DNA of 64,000 nt from an uncultured Alphaproteobacteria bacterium (GTDB lineage: Bacteria > Pseudomonadota > Alphaproteobacteria > RF32 > CAG-239), in the NCBI GenBank assembly GCA_944391475.1, contig CALXTR010000005.1, positions 1-64,000 of the forward strand. Direction: 5' to 3'. Positions 7,707 to 16,545 of the stretch are shown piece after piece. The stretch's first letter is position 1. Every line of letters begins with the position of its first letter. Below the pieces are notes generated by a model that worked only from the letters and a program-made list of their open reading frames with translations, was not told the origin of the DNA and ran no database searches. The translations under genes and the position numbers were made by a program.

Positions 7707-8378
7707 ATGAAAATACTTTTGGTCGAAGATGAAATCAAAACCGTAGATTATCTTAAACGCGGCCTTAGCGAACAAGGCTATAGCGTTGATGTTGCCATGG
7801 ATGGTTTAGACGGATTGCATTTAGCCTCCACCGGAGAATACGATGCCATCATCTTAGACTTGATGCTCCCTTCCATGGACGGCATCAGTATCTTACAAAA
7901 CCTGCGCCCCTCTAACAGCACTCCGGTCATTATTCTCACTGCCAAAGACGCTGTTTCCAGCCGCCTTGAAGGTTTCAAAGCCGGCGCTGACGACTATTTG
8001 GTCAAACCATTTTCGTTTTTAGAGCTTTTAGCCAGATTACAAGTCATTACCCGCCGTTCCAAAAACAAAGAAGAAACTCACATATACATTGGCGATTTAC
8101 ACATTGACCTCTTGTCTCGCCGAGCCACACGCGGCAACCGCAAGCTTGATTTAACCGCCAAAGAATTTGCTCTTTTAGAAGTTTTATCCCGTCGACGTTC
8201 GCAAATTGTCTCCAAAACTATCATTTCTGAACTGGTCTGGGATATTTGTTTTGACACCAACACCAATGTAGTAGAAGCTACCGTTAAAAGATTACGAGCC
8301 AAATTAGAACTAGATGGCGAACCCAAACTCTTGCATACCATTCGTGGCATGGGTTATATGTTGGAACTTTCCGCATGA
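7707..8378 (+). CDS. OmpR-family response regulator (CusR/CopR-like)
   Basis: A 223-residue two-component regulator. The receiver domain has the acidic pair E7/D8, the phosphorylated D51 in DLMLPSMDG, T78 and K100 in VKPF. The C-terminal winged helix (about 125-220) contains LTAKEFALLEVL and TVKRLRAKLE, typical of OmpR/PhoB DNA binding. Its stop overlaps the kinase start by four bases (ATGA), so the pair is translationally coupled. The kinase type and the neighbouring metal-export genes suggest a response to copper, silver or zinc at the cell envelope. An AGAA-type ribosome binding site lies ahead of the ATG. The target promoters are not identified. Confidence 0.93.
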   Translation: MKILLVEDEIKTVDYLKRGLSEQGYSVDVAMDGLDGLHLASTGEYDAIILDLMLPSMDGISILQNLRPSNSTPVIILTAKDAVSSRLEGFKAGADDYLVKPFSFLELLARLQVITRRSKNKEETHIYIGDLHIDLLSRRATRGNRKLDLTAKEFALLEVLSRRRSQIVSKTIISELVWDICFDTNTNVVEATVKRLRAKLELDGEPKLLHTIRGMGYMLELSA

Positions 8379-9757
8379 AAATGTTTCTCAAACAAACTTC
8401 CATTGCCAAACGCCTAGCTTATACTTACGCTACCGCCGCCGCCATTGTGCTTTCGGTTATTGTCATTGGTCTGTATTGTATCGAAATCAGTGAAATCAAT
8501 CGCTACCAAAAAGCCGAACTCCAAAACCGCATTGTTCTTTTAGAGCATATTCTAAGTGAAACCAACAACCTCCAAGCGTGGCAAAATCTTAAACATGATT
8601 TACAAAAAATCACTCCCCCCAACAGCAACATATACATTCGTATCCAGAGCCAAGATCCCCACTATAACTTTGAAGCCCCGTTCAAGGTTTCAGATAAGCT
8701 CATTCCGCAATCTAATGGTTTTGCAAAAGCCGACATCAACGGTAAAGAATTTCGAATTCTTTCGCGTATTATTCCGCCACTTGGCACTCGCCCGCAATGC
8801 GTACTCTCCATCGCAGTTGAAACTTATCTTAACGAAACCGAAGACTTTTTGCTTGACTTAGCTTTCATCATATTTCTGGTTTTAGGCATTATAACCATTG
8901 CCTTTCTGGGCTGGAAAATTGCCAAATCGGGCCTTCAACCGGTTGACATCTTATCACGCCACGCTCAAGAACTAAGCCCCAAAAATCTCTCTGCTCGTCT
9001 CCCCAACACACATCTGCCCGACGAACTTTCCGGATTTGTTTTAAGTTTCAATGGAGCCCTAGAGCGTTTAGAAGAATCATACAACCGCTTAGCCACCTTT
9101 AACTCAGATGTTGCCCACGAACTACGCACTCCACTTGGCAACCTAATTGGGCAGACCGAAGTTGCCCTATCTCGCCCCCGCAGTAAAGAAGAGCTCGAAG
9201 AAGTTATGCATTCCAACTTAGAAGAGTTAGAACGGCTCCGTACCATCATTAATGAAATGCTGTTTTTATCTCGGGCCGACCATGGTGAACTAGCCACCAA
9301 TCTCAAGTCTGCCTCGTTAGCCCAAATTGTTAAGGAAACCGCCGAATTTTTAGAAGTAATCTTAGAAGAAAGCGAGCATTGCCTAAACATTCAAGGTGAT
9401 GCGATTGCTCAGGTTGAGGTTAATTTACTAAAACAAGCGATTACTAACCTTATCACCAATGCCATTCAACACGGCACTAAAAAGAGTGACATTACGGTTA
9501 CAATCAAACCCGAGGAAACACACATCAAAGTCAGCGTCATAAACCACGGACACGAGATCCCCGAAACCGAATTAAACAAAATTTTCACCCGTTTTTATCG
9601 CATCAGCAAAGAGCGCAAAAATTCTGTCAGCAACCACGGCTTAGGTTTGGCGATTGTAAAAGCCATAGCCAACATGCACGGAGGAGAAGTTTTTGCCCAG
9701 AGCCAAGATGGGCTCATCACCATTGGTTTCACTATTCCCCGCCATCACCACCTCTAA
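8375..9757 (+). CDS. Sensor histidine kinase (CusS-like, heavy-metal type)
   Basis: A 460-residue membrane kinase. A first membrane segment (about 18-38) and a second (about 165-185) flank a periplasmic sensing domain. A HAMP region and the DHp helix FNSDVAHELRTPLGN carrying the phospho-accepting His follow. The catalytic domain shows the N-box NAIQHG and the G-box HGLGLAIVKA. The stretch around the H-box and the later EELERLRTIINEMLFLSRAD match the heavy-metal sensor kinase subfamily (CusS/CopS). It is paired with the regulator immediately upstream. The ligand is inferred from family and neighbourhood, not from binding residues. Confidence 0.92.
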   Translation: MKMFLKQTSIAKRLAYTYATAAAIVLSVIVIGLYCIEISEINRYQKAELQNRIVLLEHILSETNNLQAWQNLKHDLQKITPPNSNIYIRIQSQDPHYNFEAPFKVSDKLIPQSNGFAKADINGKEFRILSRIIPPLGTRPQCVLSIAVETYLNETEDFLLDLAFIIFLVLGIITIAFLGWKIAKSGLQPVDILSRHAQELSPKNLSARLPNTHLPDELSGFVLSFNGALERLEESYNRLATFNSDVAHELRTPLGNLIGQTEVALSRPRSKEELEEVMHSNLEELERLRTIINEMLFLSRADHGELATNLKSASLAQIVKETAEFLEVILEESEHCLNIQGDAIAQVEVNLLKQAITNLITNAIQHGTKKSDITVTIKPEETHIKVSVINHGHEIPETELNKIFTRFYRISKERKNSVSNHGLGLAIVKAIANMHGGEVFAQSQDGLITIGFTIPRHHHL

Positions 9758-9850
9758 AGCGCAATTTTGCACAAAGACTAATAATCCGCTTGCCAAATTA
9801 GCTACAATTTGCCACACTAACATTAGTTACAACAAATTAGGAATCTCTAG

Positions 9851-10219
9851 ATGTTTAAGAAAATGGTTGCCGGCGAACTCAGCCTTGGCACAACTTTTTG
9901 GAAATATGGTGTATTATTCCTGCTGCTTTTAACTTTCACAACCAAATTTTTTGAAAAACTTTTGCATCGCCAAACCGGCACCACCGATTTATGGTATTTT
10001 TTCAGCCATCATTTTAACATTTTCAAAAGCGATCAAATGATTACATTATGGACGCTATGTTATATATCTGCGGCCATCGGAACATTCTATTATGCCATTA
10101 ATTTCACAGGAGGCCTATGGCGTTCTTCAGCCAAATATGAGCGTAGTTCTTGGCTCAAAAACATTGCACGTCTCAGCACTTTGGCATTGTTGTTCTCTTG
10201 TGGGCAAATTTTGTTGTAA
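9851..10219 (+). CDS. Small hypothetical membrane protein
   Basis: A 122-residue protein with a short amphipathic start (MFKKMVAGELSLGTTFWKYG) and three probable membrane helices (about 20-35, 60-80, 100-120). The GELSLGxTFWxYG opening recurs in small proteobacterial membrane proteins of unknown function; that is from memory and was not checked. The gene starts 93 bases after the kinase stop and is followed closely by a small lipoprotein gene. It may belong to the metal-response unit or be independent. Confidence 0.65.
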   Translation: MFKKMVAGELSLGTTFWKYGVLFLLLLTFTTKFFEKLLHRQTGTTDLWYFFSHHFNIFKSDQMITLWTLCYISAAIGTFYYAINFTGGLWRSSAKYERSSWLKNIARLSTLALLFSCGQILL

Positions 10220-10231
10220 AGTAGGTTTCTT

Positions 10232-10396
10232 ATGAAAAAAATATATCTTCTGATACTCTTAAGCATTTTGTGTGGCTGTGTTGAAGTTGGCAATTTCCCA
10301 GCCCAACGTCAAAAATTGCATAACATGAATGCCGGCCAAGAAGCCGACTTTTGCGAAAAGAACCCCGATCGCTGTATTGAAGGTGTTGCCTGGTAG
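10232..10396 (+). CDS. Small lipoprotein, 54 residues
   Basis: A short reading frame with a clear lipoprotein signal: MKKIYLLILLSILCGC, where Cys14 or Cys16 could be the lipidated residue. About 38 polar residues follow, with two more cysteines (ADFCEKNPDRC). The ATG has an AGG ribosome binding site and starts 12 bases after the stop of the membrane-protein gene, so the two are likely co-transcribed. The mature peptide is too small for an enzyme. No family is recognised. Confidence 0.6.
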   Translation: MKKIYLLILLSILCGCVEVGNFPAQRQKLHNMNAGQEADFCEKNPDRCIEGVAW

Positions 10397-10398
10397 TT

Positions 10399-10755
10399 TT
10401 AATCTATTCGGCTCAAACCGTTCTCAGCAATAATTTGCCCACTAGGCAAATAGGTTGCGGTTTGTTCATCCATATCTTCAAAGAAAAAACCCACATTTGT
10501 CTTTAGCGCCAAACTAAAATCCCATAACCGACTGGCGGTAATACGGTTTGTTCCTTTTTCATAATGCTGAATTTGTTGGTAAGATATTCCCAAACGCATC
10601 GCCAACTCCGTCAAAGAGAGTTTAAGCATATTTCTACGCAATTTCAATCTTTTGCCCACATGAACATCTATCGGATTAGGAGCACCGTCAGGTTGCCGCC
10701 CCCGATGATTATAACGTTTTAAGCATGTTGGAGCAGATGCCCGATAATTCGCCAT
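10399..10755 (-). CDS. XRE-family HTH regulator (PraR-like)
   Basis: About 118 residues from ATG 10755, which has GAGG four bases upstream; the longer frame to 10824 lacks such a site. The core NPIDVHVGKRLKLRRNMLKL, then LAMRLGISYQQIQHYEKGTN and SRLWDFSLALKTNVGFFFED, is the characteristic alphaproteobacterial XRE family that includes PraR of rhizobia. These bind DNA as dimers and often control adhesion, biofilm or quorum-sensing functions. Its stop lies two bases from the end of the lipoprotein gene (tail to tail). The target genes are unknown. Confidence 0.85.
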   Translation of the reverse strand: MANYRASAPTCLKRYNHRGRQPDGAPNPIDVHVGKRLKLRRNMLKLSLTELAMRLGISYQQIQHYEKGTNRITASRLWDFSLALKTNVGFFFEDMDEQTATYLPSGQIIAENGLSRID

Positions 10756-11025
10756 TTTACCTCTCGCTTTTGCAAATTCAAACAACATACCTACAAGCAA
10801 ACAGCTGTAGTAGTCCCAGTCCAAAAGCCGAAGCTCAAAATTTTACAGACTCCAAGCACCGAAGAAAATTTCTCCGACATACAAATTCTTCAGATCAATA
10901 TAATTCTCTTACAATCTGTCTTTTTAAAACCTCTGGCTGACCCCATACAGGTCACACAAGCGGAAAATCCGCATTAACATAATGCAGCGAGCATAATACA
11001 TTTATTAGCAAATTGCAACTATTAA

Positions 11026-11925
11026 TTATCTATCACGTTCAATTATAAATTGAGCTAAATTAATCAAATTAGCAGCTTTGTTTCCAAACATTTCCAAAGC
11101 CGCAATAGCTTCATTGGTCAATTTCTTCGCCAAATCTTTAGCCCCTTGCAAGCCATAAAGCGACACAAACGTCAGCTTATTTTGCGCTTCATCTTTATGC
11201 AAAGTCTTACCCACCAAAGCTTGGTTACCTTCCACATCTAAAATATCATCACTGATTTGGAAAGTAAGCCCAATTTTCATAGCATATAGCATCAAAGCAT
11301 TATGAGCCTGCATATCAGCCTGCCCCAAAACTGCACCGGCTTCAATTGCAAAACGTAACAAACGTCCGGTTTTCATTTCTTCAATCTTTCTAATCAGCTC
11401 TTCGGGATTATTAGGATTTTGCATATTTTCCGCCAACAAATCGAGCATCTGACCGGCTACCATTCCTCTAAAACCACCCGCAGCCTGAGCCAAAAGCTGC
11501 ACCAATTGACAACGAATTTTAGCATCCGGATGAGTATTTTTATGGCTCATAATCTCAAAAGCATAGGTCAGGAGAGCATCTCCAGCCAAAATAGCCGTCG
11601 CCTCATCAAACTGTTTATGACAAGTTGGTTTACCGCGCCGCCAATCATCATTATCCATCGCAGGCAAATCATCATGGATTAAAGAATAGACATGGAGCAT
11701 CTCAAGAGCAGCTCCCACCCGTAGCGCCTGATTAAGCGGCACATCAAACAATCCTGCTGTTTCTTTGACCAAGAAAGGGCGTATCCGCTTTCCCCCATTC
11801 AAGACCGAATACTCCATTGCCTCCACCACTCTTTTTTCCGGCCCTTGCGGCAACGGAAAATATTGCTTCAATTCCCCATTAAATGATGAAGCAAAATCTT
11901 TGAGTTCAGTCCGAATATCGTTCAT
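11026..11925 (-). CDS. ispA: Farnesyl/geranyl diphosphate synthase
   Basis: An isoprenyl diphosphate synthase that condenses isopentenyl diphosphate with allylic diphosphates to give farnesyl diphosphate for quinones and undecaprenyl phosphate. It shows GGKRIRP, the first aspartate-rich motif DDLPAMD followed by RRGKPT, and the second motif FQISDDILD. The length of about 300 residues is usual for IspA. ATG 11925 is preferred over the upstream in-frame start because AGGAGG lies six bases before it. The start almost touches the xseB stop, giving the common xseB-ispA pair. No dxs gene follows here. Confidence 0.95.
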   Translation of the reverse strand: MNDIRTELKDFASSFNGELKQYFPLPQGPEKRVVEAMEYSVLNGGKRIRPFLVKETAGLFDVPLNQALRVGAALEMLHVYSLIHDDLPAMDNDDWRRGKPTCHKQFDEATAILAGDALLTYAFEIMSHKNTHPDAKIRCQLVQLLAQAAGGFRGMVAGQMLDLLAENMQNPNNPEELIRKIEEMKTGRLLRFAIEAGAVLGQADMQAHNALMLYAMKIGLTFQISDDILDVEGNQALVGKTLHKDEAQNKLTFVSLYGLQGAKDLAKKLTNEAIAALEMFGNKAANLINLAQFIIERDR

Positions 11926-11926
11926 A

Positions 11927-12172
11927 TTATTCCTCCTTAGGGTCAAGAGGTACGGTTTTAAGTTCCCCTTCAGGGCTCACTTCCAACTTTTCAATTTTAA
12001 GCTGAGCAGCTTTGAGCTTTTCCTCACAAAACTTTTTAAGCACGGTTGCTTGCTCATAAGCCGCCACGGCGTCATCAAGTTTAATCCGCCCACTTTCAAG
12101 CTCACGTACTAGCGTTTCCAACTTTTGTAAAGCATCTTCAAAGCTTATTTCATTTGTAGCAAGTTCATTCAT
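11927..12172 (-). CDS. xseB: Exodeoxyribonuclease VII small subunit
   Basis: An 81-residue small subunit of exonuclease VII, which with XseA degrades single-stranded DNA. The family pattern is clear: ISFEDALQKLETLVRELESG, then LDDAVAAYEQATVLKKFCEE and KLKAAQLKIE. ATG 12172 has GAGGA about nine bases upstream and is preferred to the ATG five codons earlier. It is the first gene of a two-gene operon with ispA. The large subunit is not in this window. Confidence 0.95.
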   Translation of the reverse strand: MNELATNEISFEDALQKLETLVRELESGRIKLDDAVAAYEQATVLKKFCEEKLKAAQLKIEKLEVSPEGELKTVPLDPKEE

Positions 12173-12256
12173 TATCACAATCCTCATAAGTTTTGCGCTA
12201 GCATATAATATTTTTGCGCTGATATCAAGTTGTAGGGTTAAAGTTTCTCACAACCT

Positions 12257-12340
12257 TTGCCGATATTAACTTAAGTATATATAATAATTAGCTTTATTAG
12301 AACTTGGCGGAAATACTCAAATATGATATTTTGTAAGTAT
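12257..12340 (+). promoter_or_regulatory. Promoter and inverted repeat ahead of the second ArsR gene
   Basis: TTGCCG (12257-12262), 17 bases and a perfect TATAAT (12280-12285) form a sigma70 promoter. Downstream, ATACT (12313-12317) and AGTAT (12336-12340) flank an imperfect AAATAT/ATATTT repeat, giving a likely autoregulatory operator in the leader about 20 bases before the start codon. Confidence 0.6.
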
Positions 12341-12360
12341 CACAGCCAAGGAGAAACAAG

Positions 12361-12660
12361 ATGAAAAATTCCGCCGTGACTTATGGTTCCAAAATGTTAA
12401 AAGCCATGGGCAATGAAAAACGCTTAAACATTTTGTACTTACTATTAGACAACGAGTTAAAAGTAGGAGAATTAGAACGCTTAGTCGGACTGTCGCAATC
12501 TGCCTTGTCGCAACATTTAGCCATTTTGCGAGCCGAAAACATTGTCAAAACCCGAAGATCGGCACAAACAATTTATTATTCGCTCCACAACAATAAAGTG
12601 ATCAGTATTTTAAGACTGATGGACAGTATGTTTAACCAACACCCAAAACTTGCTGATTGA
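12361..12660 (+). CDS. ArsR-family transcriptional regulator without cysteines
   Basis: A 99-residue winged-helix regulator. The core AMGNEKRLNILYLLLDNELK, the recognition helix GLSQSALSQHLAILRAENIV and the wing TRRSAQTIYYSL are clear ArsR family features, close to the BigR/YgaV/SqrR branch. That branch normally senses reactive sulfur through two cysteines, but this protein has none at all, so a cysteine-based redox or metal switch is impossible. AAGGAGA lies before the ATG. It stands alone; the nearest gene downstream converges. The ligand is unknown. Confidence 0.85.
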   Translation: MKNSAVTYGSKMLKAMGNEKRLNILYLLLDNELKVGELERLVGLSQSALSQHLAILRAENIVKTRRSAQTIYYSLHNNKVISILRLMDSMFNQHPKLAD

Positions 12661-12678
12661 TATCTGCCGCATCAGCCG

Positions 12679-12706
12679 CAAAAACTCGGATTATTCCGAG
12701 TTTTTG
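12679..12706. terminator. Bidirectional terminator between arsR-like gene and rnd
   Basis: CAAAAACTCGG and CCGAGTTTTTG pair perfectly over 11 bases around ATTATT. T-rich ends are present on both strands. The right arm lies inside the last codons and stop of rnd, so the rnd C-terminal codons double as terminator sequence. Confidence 0.85.
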
Positions 12707-13860
12707 TTTTGAAGAGGTAAAATATCAATAGACTTTTTGGTTTTGTTAAAACTTAGACTCAATTTTCCCTCACAAAAGCCAATTGCATCGCGCCCAAAAA
12801 TCTCATATCGCCACCCTTTGAGCAACGGATTATCTTTACGTTTCAGTAGATGGAGCAAATCATCATCAGTGGCAATGAGTTTTGGAGCCACCCCATGTTC
12901 AGCGCTCTTAATTTTGAGCAGCAAACGCAAAATCTCCCATAAGGCACCTGCATTTGCCGGAAGTTTTTCTTCTTTTTTGGGTTTGAGATATTGTTCCGCC
13001 GGAATTTTTTGAGCCAACTCCAAAACCTCAATAATCTCCTTACCGAGTTTTCCATCAGCCACATCTTTGCGCATACCCCGAATTTGGCGCAACTGTTCTT
13101 GCGATGACGGACACATTGCAGCGATATTGAGCAAACATTCATCTTGAATAATAGAACGACGGTTCACATCATGCTTTTGTGCCCGGCGCTCACGCCACGC
13201 TGCCAGCTCTCTAAGAATAGTTAAGAATTTGGCATTATGCGACCGGTGTTTAATTTTTTGCCAAGCATCTAGGGGGTTAACTTCATAAGTTGAGGGTTGG
13301 GATAAATGTTCTATTTCTTCTTTCACCCAATCTTCACGTCCATTTTTGCGTAAAATTTCTTGTAGTTTAAGATAGATGTCGACCAAATGCGTCACATCAC
13401 TTAAAGCATATTTCAGTTGACGTTCATCAAGCGGACGCGCTTCCCAGTTAGTAAAACGACAGCTCTTATCAAGCTCCAAGTTCAGCAATCCGTTTACCAA
13501 AGTTTCATATCCAACCGATTCGCCATAACCACAAACTTGGGCGGCCACTTGAGTGTCAAACAACGGGTGAGGAATTTTATGATGCATAAAATAAATAATT
13601 TCAATATCTTGCCGCCCAGCATGAAACACTTTGATGATATTTGGATTATCCATCAGTTCAAAAAACGGTGCAAGATTAAGCCCCGGAGCTAACGGGTCAA
13701 TAATAGCACATTCTTTTTTTGAACCAACTTGGATTAGACATAGCTTGGCATAGTAAGTTTTTTCACGTAAAAACTCCAAATCGACCGTAATAAAAGGTTC
13801 TAGCTCAAGACTTTGGCAAAATTCTTCTAAATCAGCATTATTTTCAATTAATTTTATCAT
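12691..13860 (-). CDS. rnd: Ribonuclease D
   Basis: A 389-residue 3'-to-5' exoribonuclease for tRNA and other RNA 3' ends. DEDD-family residues are visible: D and E in TVDLEFLREKTYY, D in FHAGRQDIEII, and the Tyr/Asp pair in YALSDVTHLVDIY. An HRDC domain follows (about residues 200-285, LAAWRERRAQKHDVNRR to RGMRKDVADGKLG). The C-terminal 100 residues are a less conserved second helical domain. ATG 13860 gives the usual MIKLIENNADLE start; the frame extends upstream without a better site. Confidence 0.93.
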   Translation of the reverse strand: MIKLIENNADLEEFCQSLELEPFITVDLEFLREKTYYAKLCLIQVGSKKECAIIDPLAPGLNLAPFFELMDNPNIIKVFHAGRQDIEIIYFMHHKIPHPLFDTQVAAQVCGYGESVGYETLVNGLLNLELDKSCRFTNWEARPLDERQLKYALSDVTHLVDIYLKLQEILRKNGREDWVKEEIEHLSQPSTYEVNPLDAWQKIKHRSHNAKFLTILRELAAWRERRAQKHDVNRRSIIQDECLLNIAAMCPSSQEQLRQIRGMRKDVADGKLGKEIIEVLELAQKIPAEQYLKPKKEEKLPANAGALWEILRLLLKIKSAEHGVAPKLIATDDDLLHLLKRKDNPLLKGWRYEIFGRDAIGFCEGKLSLSFNKTKKSIDILPLQNKNSE

Positions 13861-14045
13861 TATATGTACTCTAAACTCACTTCTTGGCATTGTAAGTTAA
13901 ATTACTTAAGATTTTTTTAATTCGCTAGAGTAGAATTTGTGAGTAAGATTCGTTAATTATTGCATAAAATGGTTGCTTTTCGGGGATTTTGGGGCTAAGA
14001 CTAAAGAGTTAACAATAAATATAACAACTTTATGAGGTTTTTTTT

Positions 14046-15806
14046 ATGAATCGCTATCGTACACATACCTGCGGCGAGCTTCGAGCCGAGCATATCGGCC
14101 AAGAAGTCAAAATCGCCGGCTGGATACACCGCAAACGCAACTTGGGCAACCTATGTTTTGTGGATTTGCGAGATCACTATGGGATTACTCAATGTGTGAT
14201 TGATAGCTCTTCGGATTTATTCGAAAAAATTAATAATCTGCGCCCGGAAAGTGTTGTTTCCTTTACCGGAGAAGTCGTCAAACGTGAGAGCATCAACAAA
14301 AATATGCCCACTGGCGACATTGAGCTCAAAGTTCAAAGCGTAGAAATTCATTCCGAAGCCGAGGTGCTGCCAATCCAGGTAGCCCAAGATGATGATTCTC
14401 CGGAAGAATTACGCTTAAAATACCGTTTCTTAGACTTGCGCAAAGACAAACTGCACCGCAATATGCTTTTGCGTTCTAAAGTCATTGCCGCCATGAGAAG
14501 ACTAATGACCGAGCAAGGTTTTGTAGAGTATCAAACTCCGATTTTGACTGCATCTTCTCCTGAAGGCGCCCGCGACTTTTTGGTTCCTTCACGTATCAAC
14601 CCCGGCAAATTTTATGCCTTGCCGCAAGCTCCTCAGCAGTTCAAACAGTTGCTGATGGTTTCAGGCTTTGACCGCTATTTCCAAATTGCGCCCTGTTTCC
14701 GCGATGAAGACCCCCGCGCCGACCGCTCTCCTGGTGAGTTTTATCAGTTGGATATGGAAATGTCTTTTGCGACCCAAGATGACGTTTTCAAAGCTATTGA
14801 GCATGTCATGAGCGGAGTGTTTAATGAATTTGCCGTTGGTAAAAAAGTCGACCAACCACCTTTCCGCCGCATTCCGTTTAGAGAATCCATGATAAAATAT
14901 GGTTGCGATAAACCTGATTTGCGCAATCCTTTAGTGATTATGGATGCCACCGAATTTTTCAAAGCTTCCGGCTTTGGTATGTTTGACAACAAAGTTGCCG
15001 CTGGCGAACAAGTTCGCGGTATTGTCGTTAAAGGCATTGCCGACAAACCACGTTCATTCTTTGATAAGTTTGATGCCTATGCCAAAGAGGCCGACATGGG
15101 CGGTATGGCTTATATTTCGCTTTCCTCAAACGGAGCCAAAGGCATTGCTCGTTTCTTGAGTGAAGAAAAATTAAACGAAGCCAAAGCTTTCTTTGGTTTG
15201 GCTGATGGCGATGTTGTCTTTTTGATGGCCGGTCCGGTTGATAAACTCAACAAATTTGCCGGCAAAGCTCGTATGCACATTGGCGAAGAGCTCGATTTGG
15301 TTGAAAAAGATGCCTTCCGCTTCTGCTGGATTATTGACTTCCCAATGTTTGAAAAGAACGAGGAAACCGGCGCCGTTGAGTTTTCACACAACCCGTTCTC
15401 CATGCCGCAAGGCGGAATGGACGCTTTGATGAACAAAGACCCGTTGGATATTTTGGCATATCAGTATGATATTGTCTGCAACGGCGTTGAACTATCTTCT
15501 GGTGCGGTTAGAAACCACAAACCTGAAATTATGTACAAAGCCTTTGAAATTGCCGGTTATGACCACAGTGTGGTTGACAACAAATTCGGCGGTATGATTA
15601 GTGCATTCAAATATGGCGCTCCTCCGCACGCTGGTTGCGCTCCTGGGGTTGACCGTACGGTAATGCTCTTAGCCGATGAACCAAGTATCCGCGAGGTTAT
15701 CTTGTTCCCGATGAACGGCAAGGCCCAAGACCTGATGATGCAAGCTCCGAACACGGTCACCGAGCAACAGCTCAAAGAATTGCACATTCAGATTGTCAAA
15801 GACTAA
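14046..15806 (+). CDS. aspS: Aspartyl-tRNA synthetase
   Basis: A 586-residue class II synthetase charging tRNA-Asp. It has an N-terminal anticodon-binding OB fold (about 1-105), motif 2 within [15 protein letters not shown], a bacterial GAD insertion (about 290-410) and motif 3 in [12 protein letters not shown]. Length matches bacterial AspRS. Many alphaproteobacterial forms are non-discriminating and also charge tRNA-Asn for GatCAB to amidate; that is likely here but unproven. The ribosome binding site is weak (TGAGG, ten bases before the ATG). A strong terminator follows. Confidence 0.96.
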   Translation: MNRYRTHTCGELRAEHIGQEVKIAGWIHRKRNLGNLCFVDLRDHYGITQCVIDSSSDLFEKINNLRPESVVSFTGEVVKRESINKNMPTGDIELKVQSVEIHSEAEVLPIQVAQDDDSPEELRLKYRFLDLRKDKLHRNMLLRSKVIAAMRRLMTEQGFVEYQTPILTASSPEGARDFLVPSRINPGKFYALPQAPQQFKQLLMVSGFDRYFQIAPCFRDEDPRADRSPGEFYQLDMEMSFATQDDVFKAIEHVMSGVFNEFAVGKKVDQPPFRRIPFRESMIKYGCDKPDLRNPLVIMDATEFFKASGFGMFDNKVAAGEQVRGIVVKGIADKPRSFFDKFDAYAKEADMGGMAYISLSSNGAKGIARFLSEEKLNEAKAFFGLADGDVVFLMAGPVDKLNKFAGKARMHIGEELDLVEKDAFRFCWIIDFPMFEKNEETGAVEFSHNPFSMPQGGMDALMNKDPLDILAYQYDIVCNGVELSSGAVRNHKPEIMYKAFEIAGYDHSVVDNKFGGMISAFKYGAPPHAGCAPGVDRTVMLLADEPSIREVILFPMNGKAQDLMMQAPNTVTEQQLKELHIQIVKD

Positions 15807-15823
15807 AATTGATAAGAAAACCT

Positions 15824-15846
15824 GCCTCCGGCCACAAACCGGAGGC
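15824..15846 (+). terminator. Rho-independent terminator of aspS
   Basis: GCCTCCGG (15824-15831) and CCGGAGGC (15839-15846) pair perfectly around CCACAAA, followed by TTGATTT. The stem starts 18 bases after the aspS stop. Confidence 0.85.
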
Positions 15847-15891
15847 TTGATTTATATGATAAGAATATTTTACAAATCGACTTAAAAGATA

Positions 15892-15920
15892 TTGACTTGT
15901 AACTTTTTTCGCAGTAAATA
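15892..15920 (+). promoter_or_regulatory. Probable promoter of the tRNA-Gln gene
   Basis: TTGACT (15892-15897), a 17-base spacer and TAAATA (15915-15920) precede the tRNA by about 20 bases. The -10 box is imperfect. Confidence 0.5.
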
Positions 15921-15939
15921 GGAATAGATTTTAGCCGAT

Positions 15940-16013
15940 TGCTTCATCGTCTAATGGTAGGACAGCGGACTCTGACTCCGTTAATCTTGGTTCGAATCCA
16001 GGTGAAGCAGCCA
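15940..16013 (+). tRNA. tRNA-Gln(CTG)
   Basis: A complete 74-base cloverleaf. The acceptor stem TGCTTCA/TGAAGCA is perfect. The D-arm is TCGTCTAATGGTAGGACA. The anticodon stem GCGGA/TCCGT encloses CTCTGAC with anticodon CTG. The T-loop is TTCGAAT, and a G discriminator is followed by encoded CCA at 16011-16013. It decodes CAG. A T at position 1 is typical of tRNA-Gln. Confidence 0.95.
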
Positions 16014-16049
16014 ATAAAAAACCACCCCCCGCGGGTGGTTTTTTATTGG
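16011..16049 (+). terminator. Terminator whose stem begins in the tRNA CCA end
   Basis: The 17-base arm at 16011-16027 and its exact complement at 16033-16049 enclose a 5-base loop; the GC core is CCACCC/GGGTGG. The first three bases of the left arm are the CCA of tRNA-Gln, so the terminator hairpin and the mature tRNA end overlap. Confidence 0.9.
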
Positions 16050-16134
16050 GTATTTTATCCTGAGATGAGAACCAAGACGGTTCGACGTCGATAGCACCCA
16101 GCCCCCAACTTCTGCACTTAAAACGATTAGGCGG

Positions 16135-16163
16135 TTGACAAAGCCGATGATAGCGATTACAAA
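16135..16163 (+). promoter_or_regulatory. Promoter of the gene at 16188
   Basis: TTGACA (16135-16140), 17 bases and TACAAA (16158-16163) give a plausible sigma70 promoter with a leader of about 15 bases before GGGAGG and the ATG. Confidence 0.55.
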
Positions 16164-16187
16164 ATCATAAGCAAATGGGAGGTAAAC

Positions 16188-16544
16188 ATGAACGAAGCTT
16201 GGCCGGTTTTTGAAGATTTCAACCCGATTTTAATCCAAAACTATATCCGTTTTGAAACCGCAATGCACCATTTGCGCAACCAAGAAAATGGGCAACCCGA
16301 AGCCTCGCCCATTACCAAATTCAAAATTTCTCCCGAGCACTATGAGGCTATTATAAATTTCGAAACTACCGCCCCACTACTCGGGCTCACCTTAAGTTAT
16401 GATAAAGACAACCAGATTTTGAGCGCCAAACCTGATGACGCATTTTTAGAAACCTATAAAAACGCCATTATGCGTGACGTTGCCATCAAACAATCCGAAA
16501 ACTGCAAAGTGCGCTATTCCAAATTTATCCAAGTTGTCGAATAA
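16188..16544 (+). CDS. Hypothetical cytoplasmic protein
   Basis: A 118-residue soluble protein without recognised domains, signal peptide or membrane segment. The sequence is mixed alpha/beta, with a central hydrophobic segment (TAPLLGLTLSYDKD) and a basic C-terminal part. The start has a strong GGGAGG ribosome binding site and a promoter, so it is probably expressed. It is tail to tail with sdaA, with one base between the stops. Codon use resembles its neighbours. No function is proposed. Confidence 0.65.
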   Translation: MNEAWPVFEDFNPILIQNYIRFETAMHHLRNQENGQPEASPITKFKISPEHYEAIINFETTAPLLGLTLSYDKDNQILSAKPDDAFLETYKNAIMRDVAIKQSENCKVRYSKFIQVVE

Positions 16545-16545
16545 G

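Noticed and set aside
10960-10972. GCGGA-AAA-TCCGC hairpin downstream of ispA
   Set aside because: The stem is five bases and no T tract follows on either strand, so it is not called a terminator.
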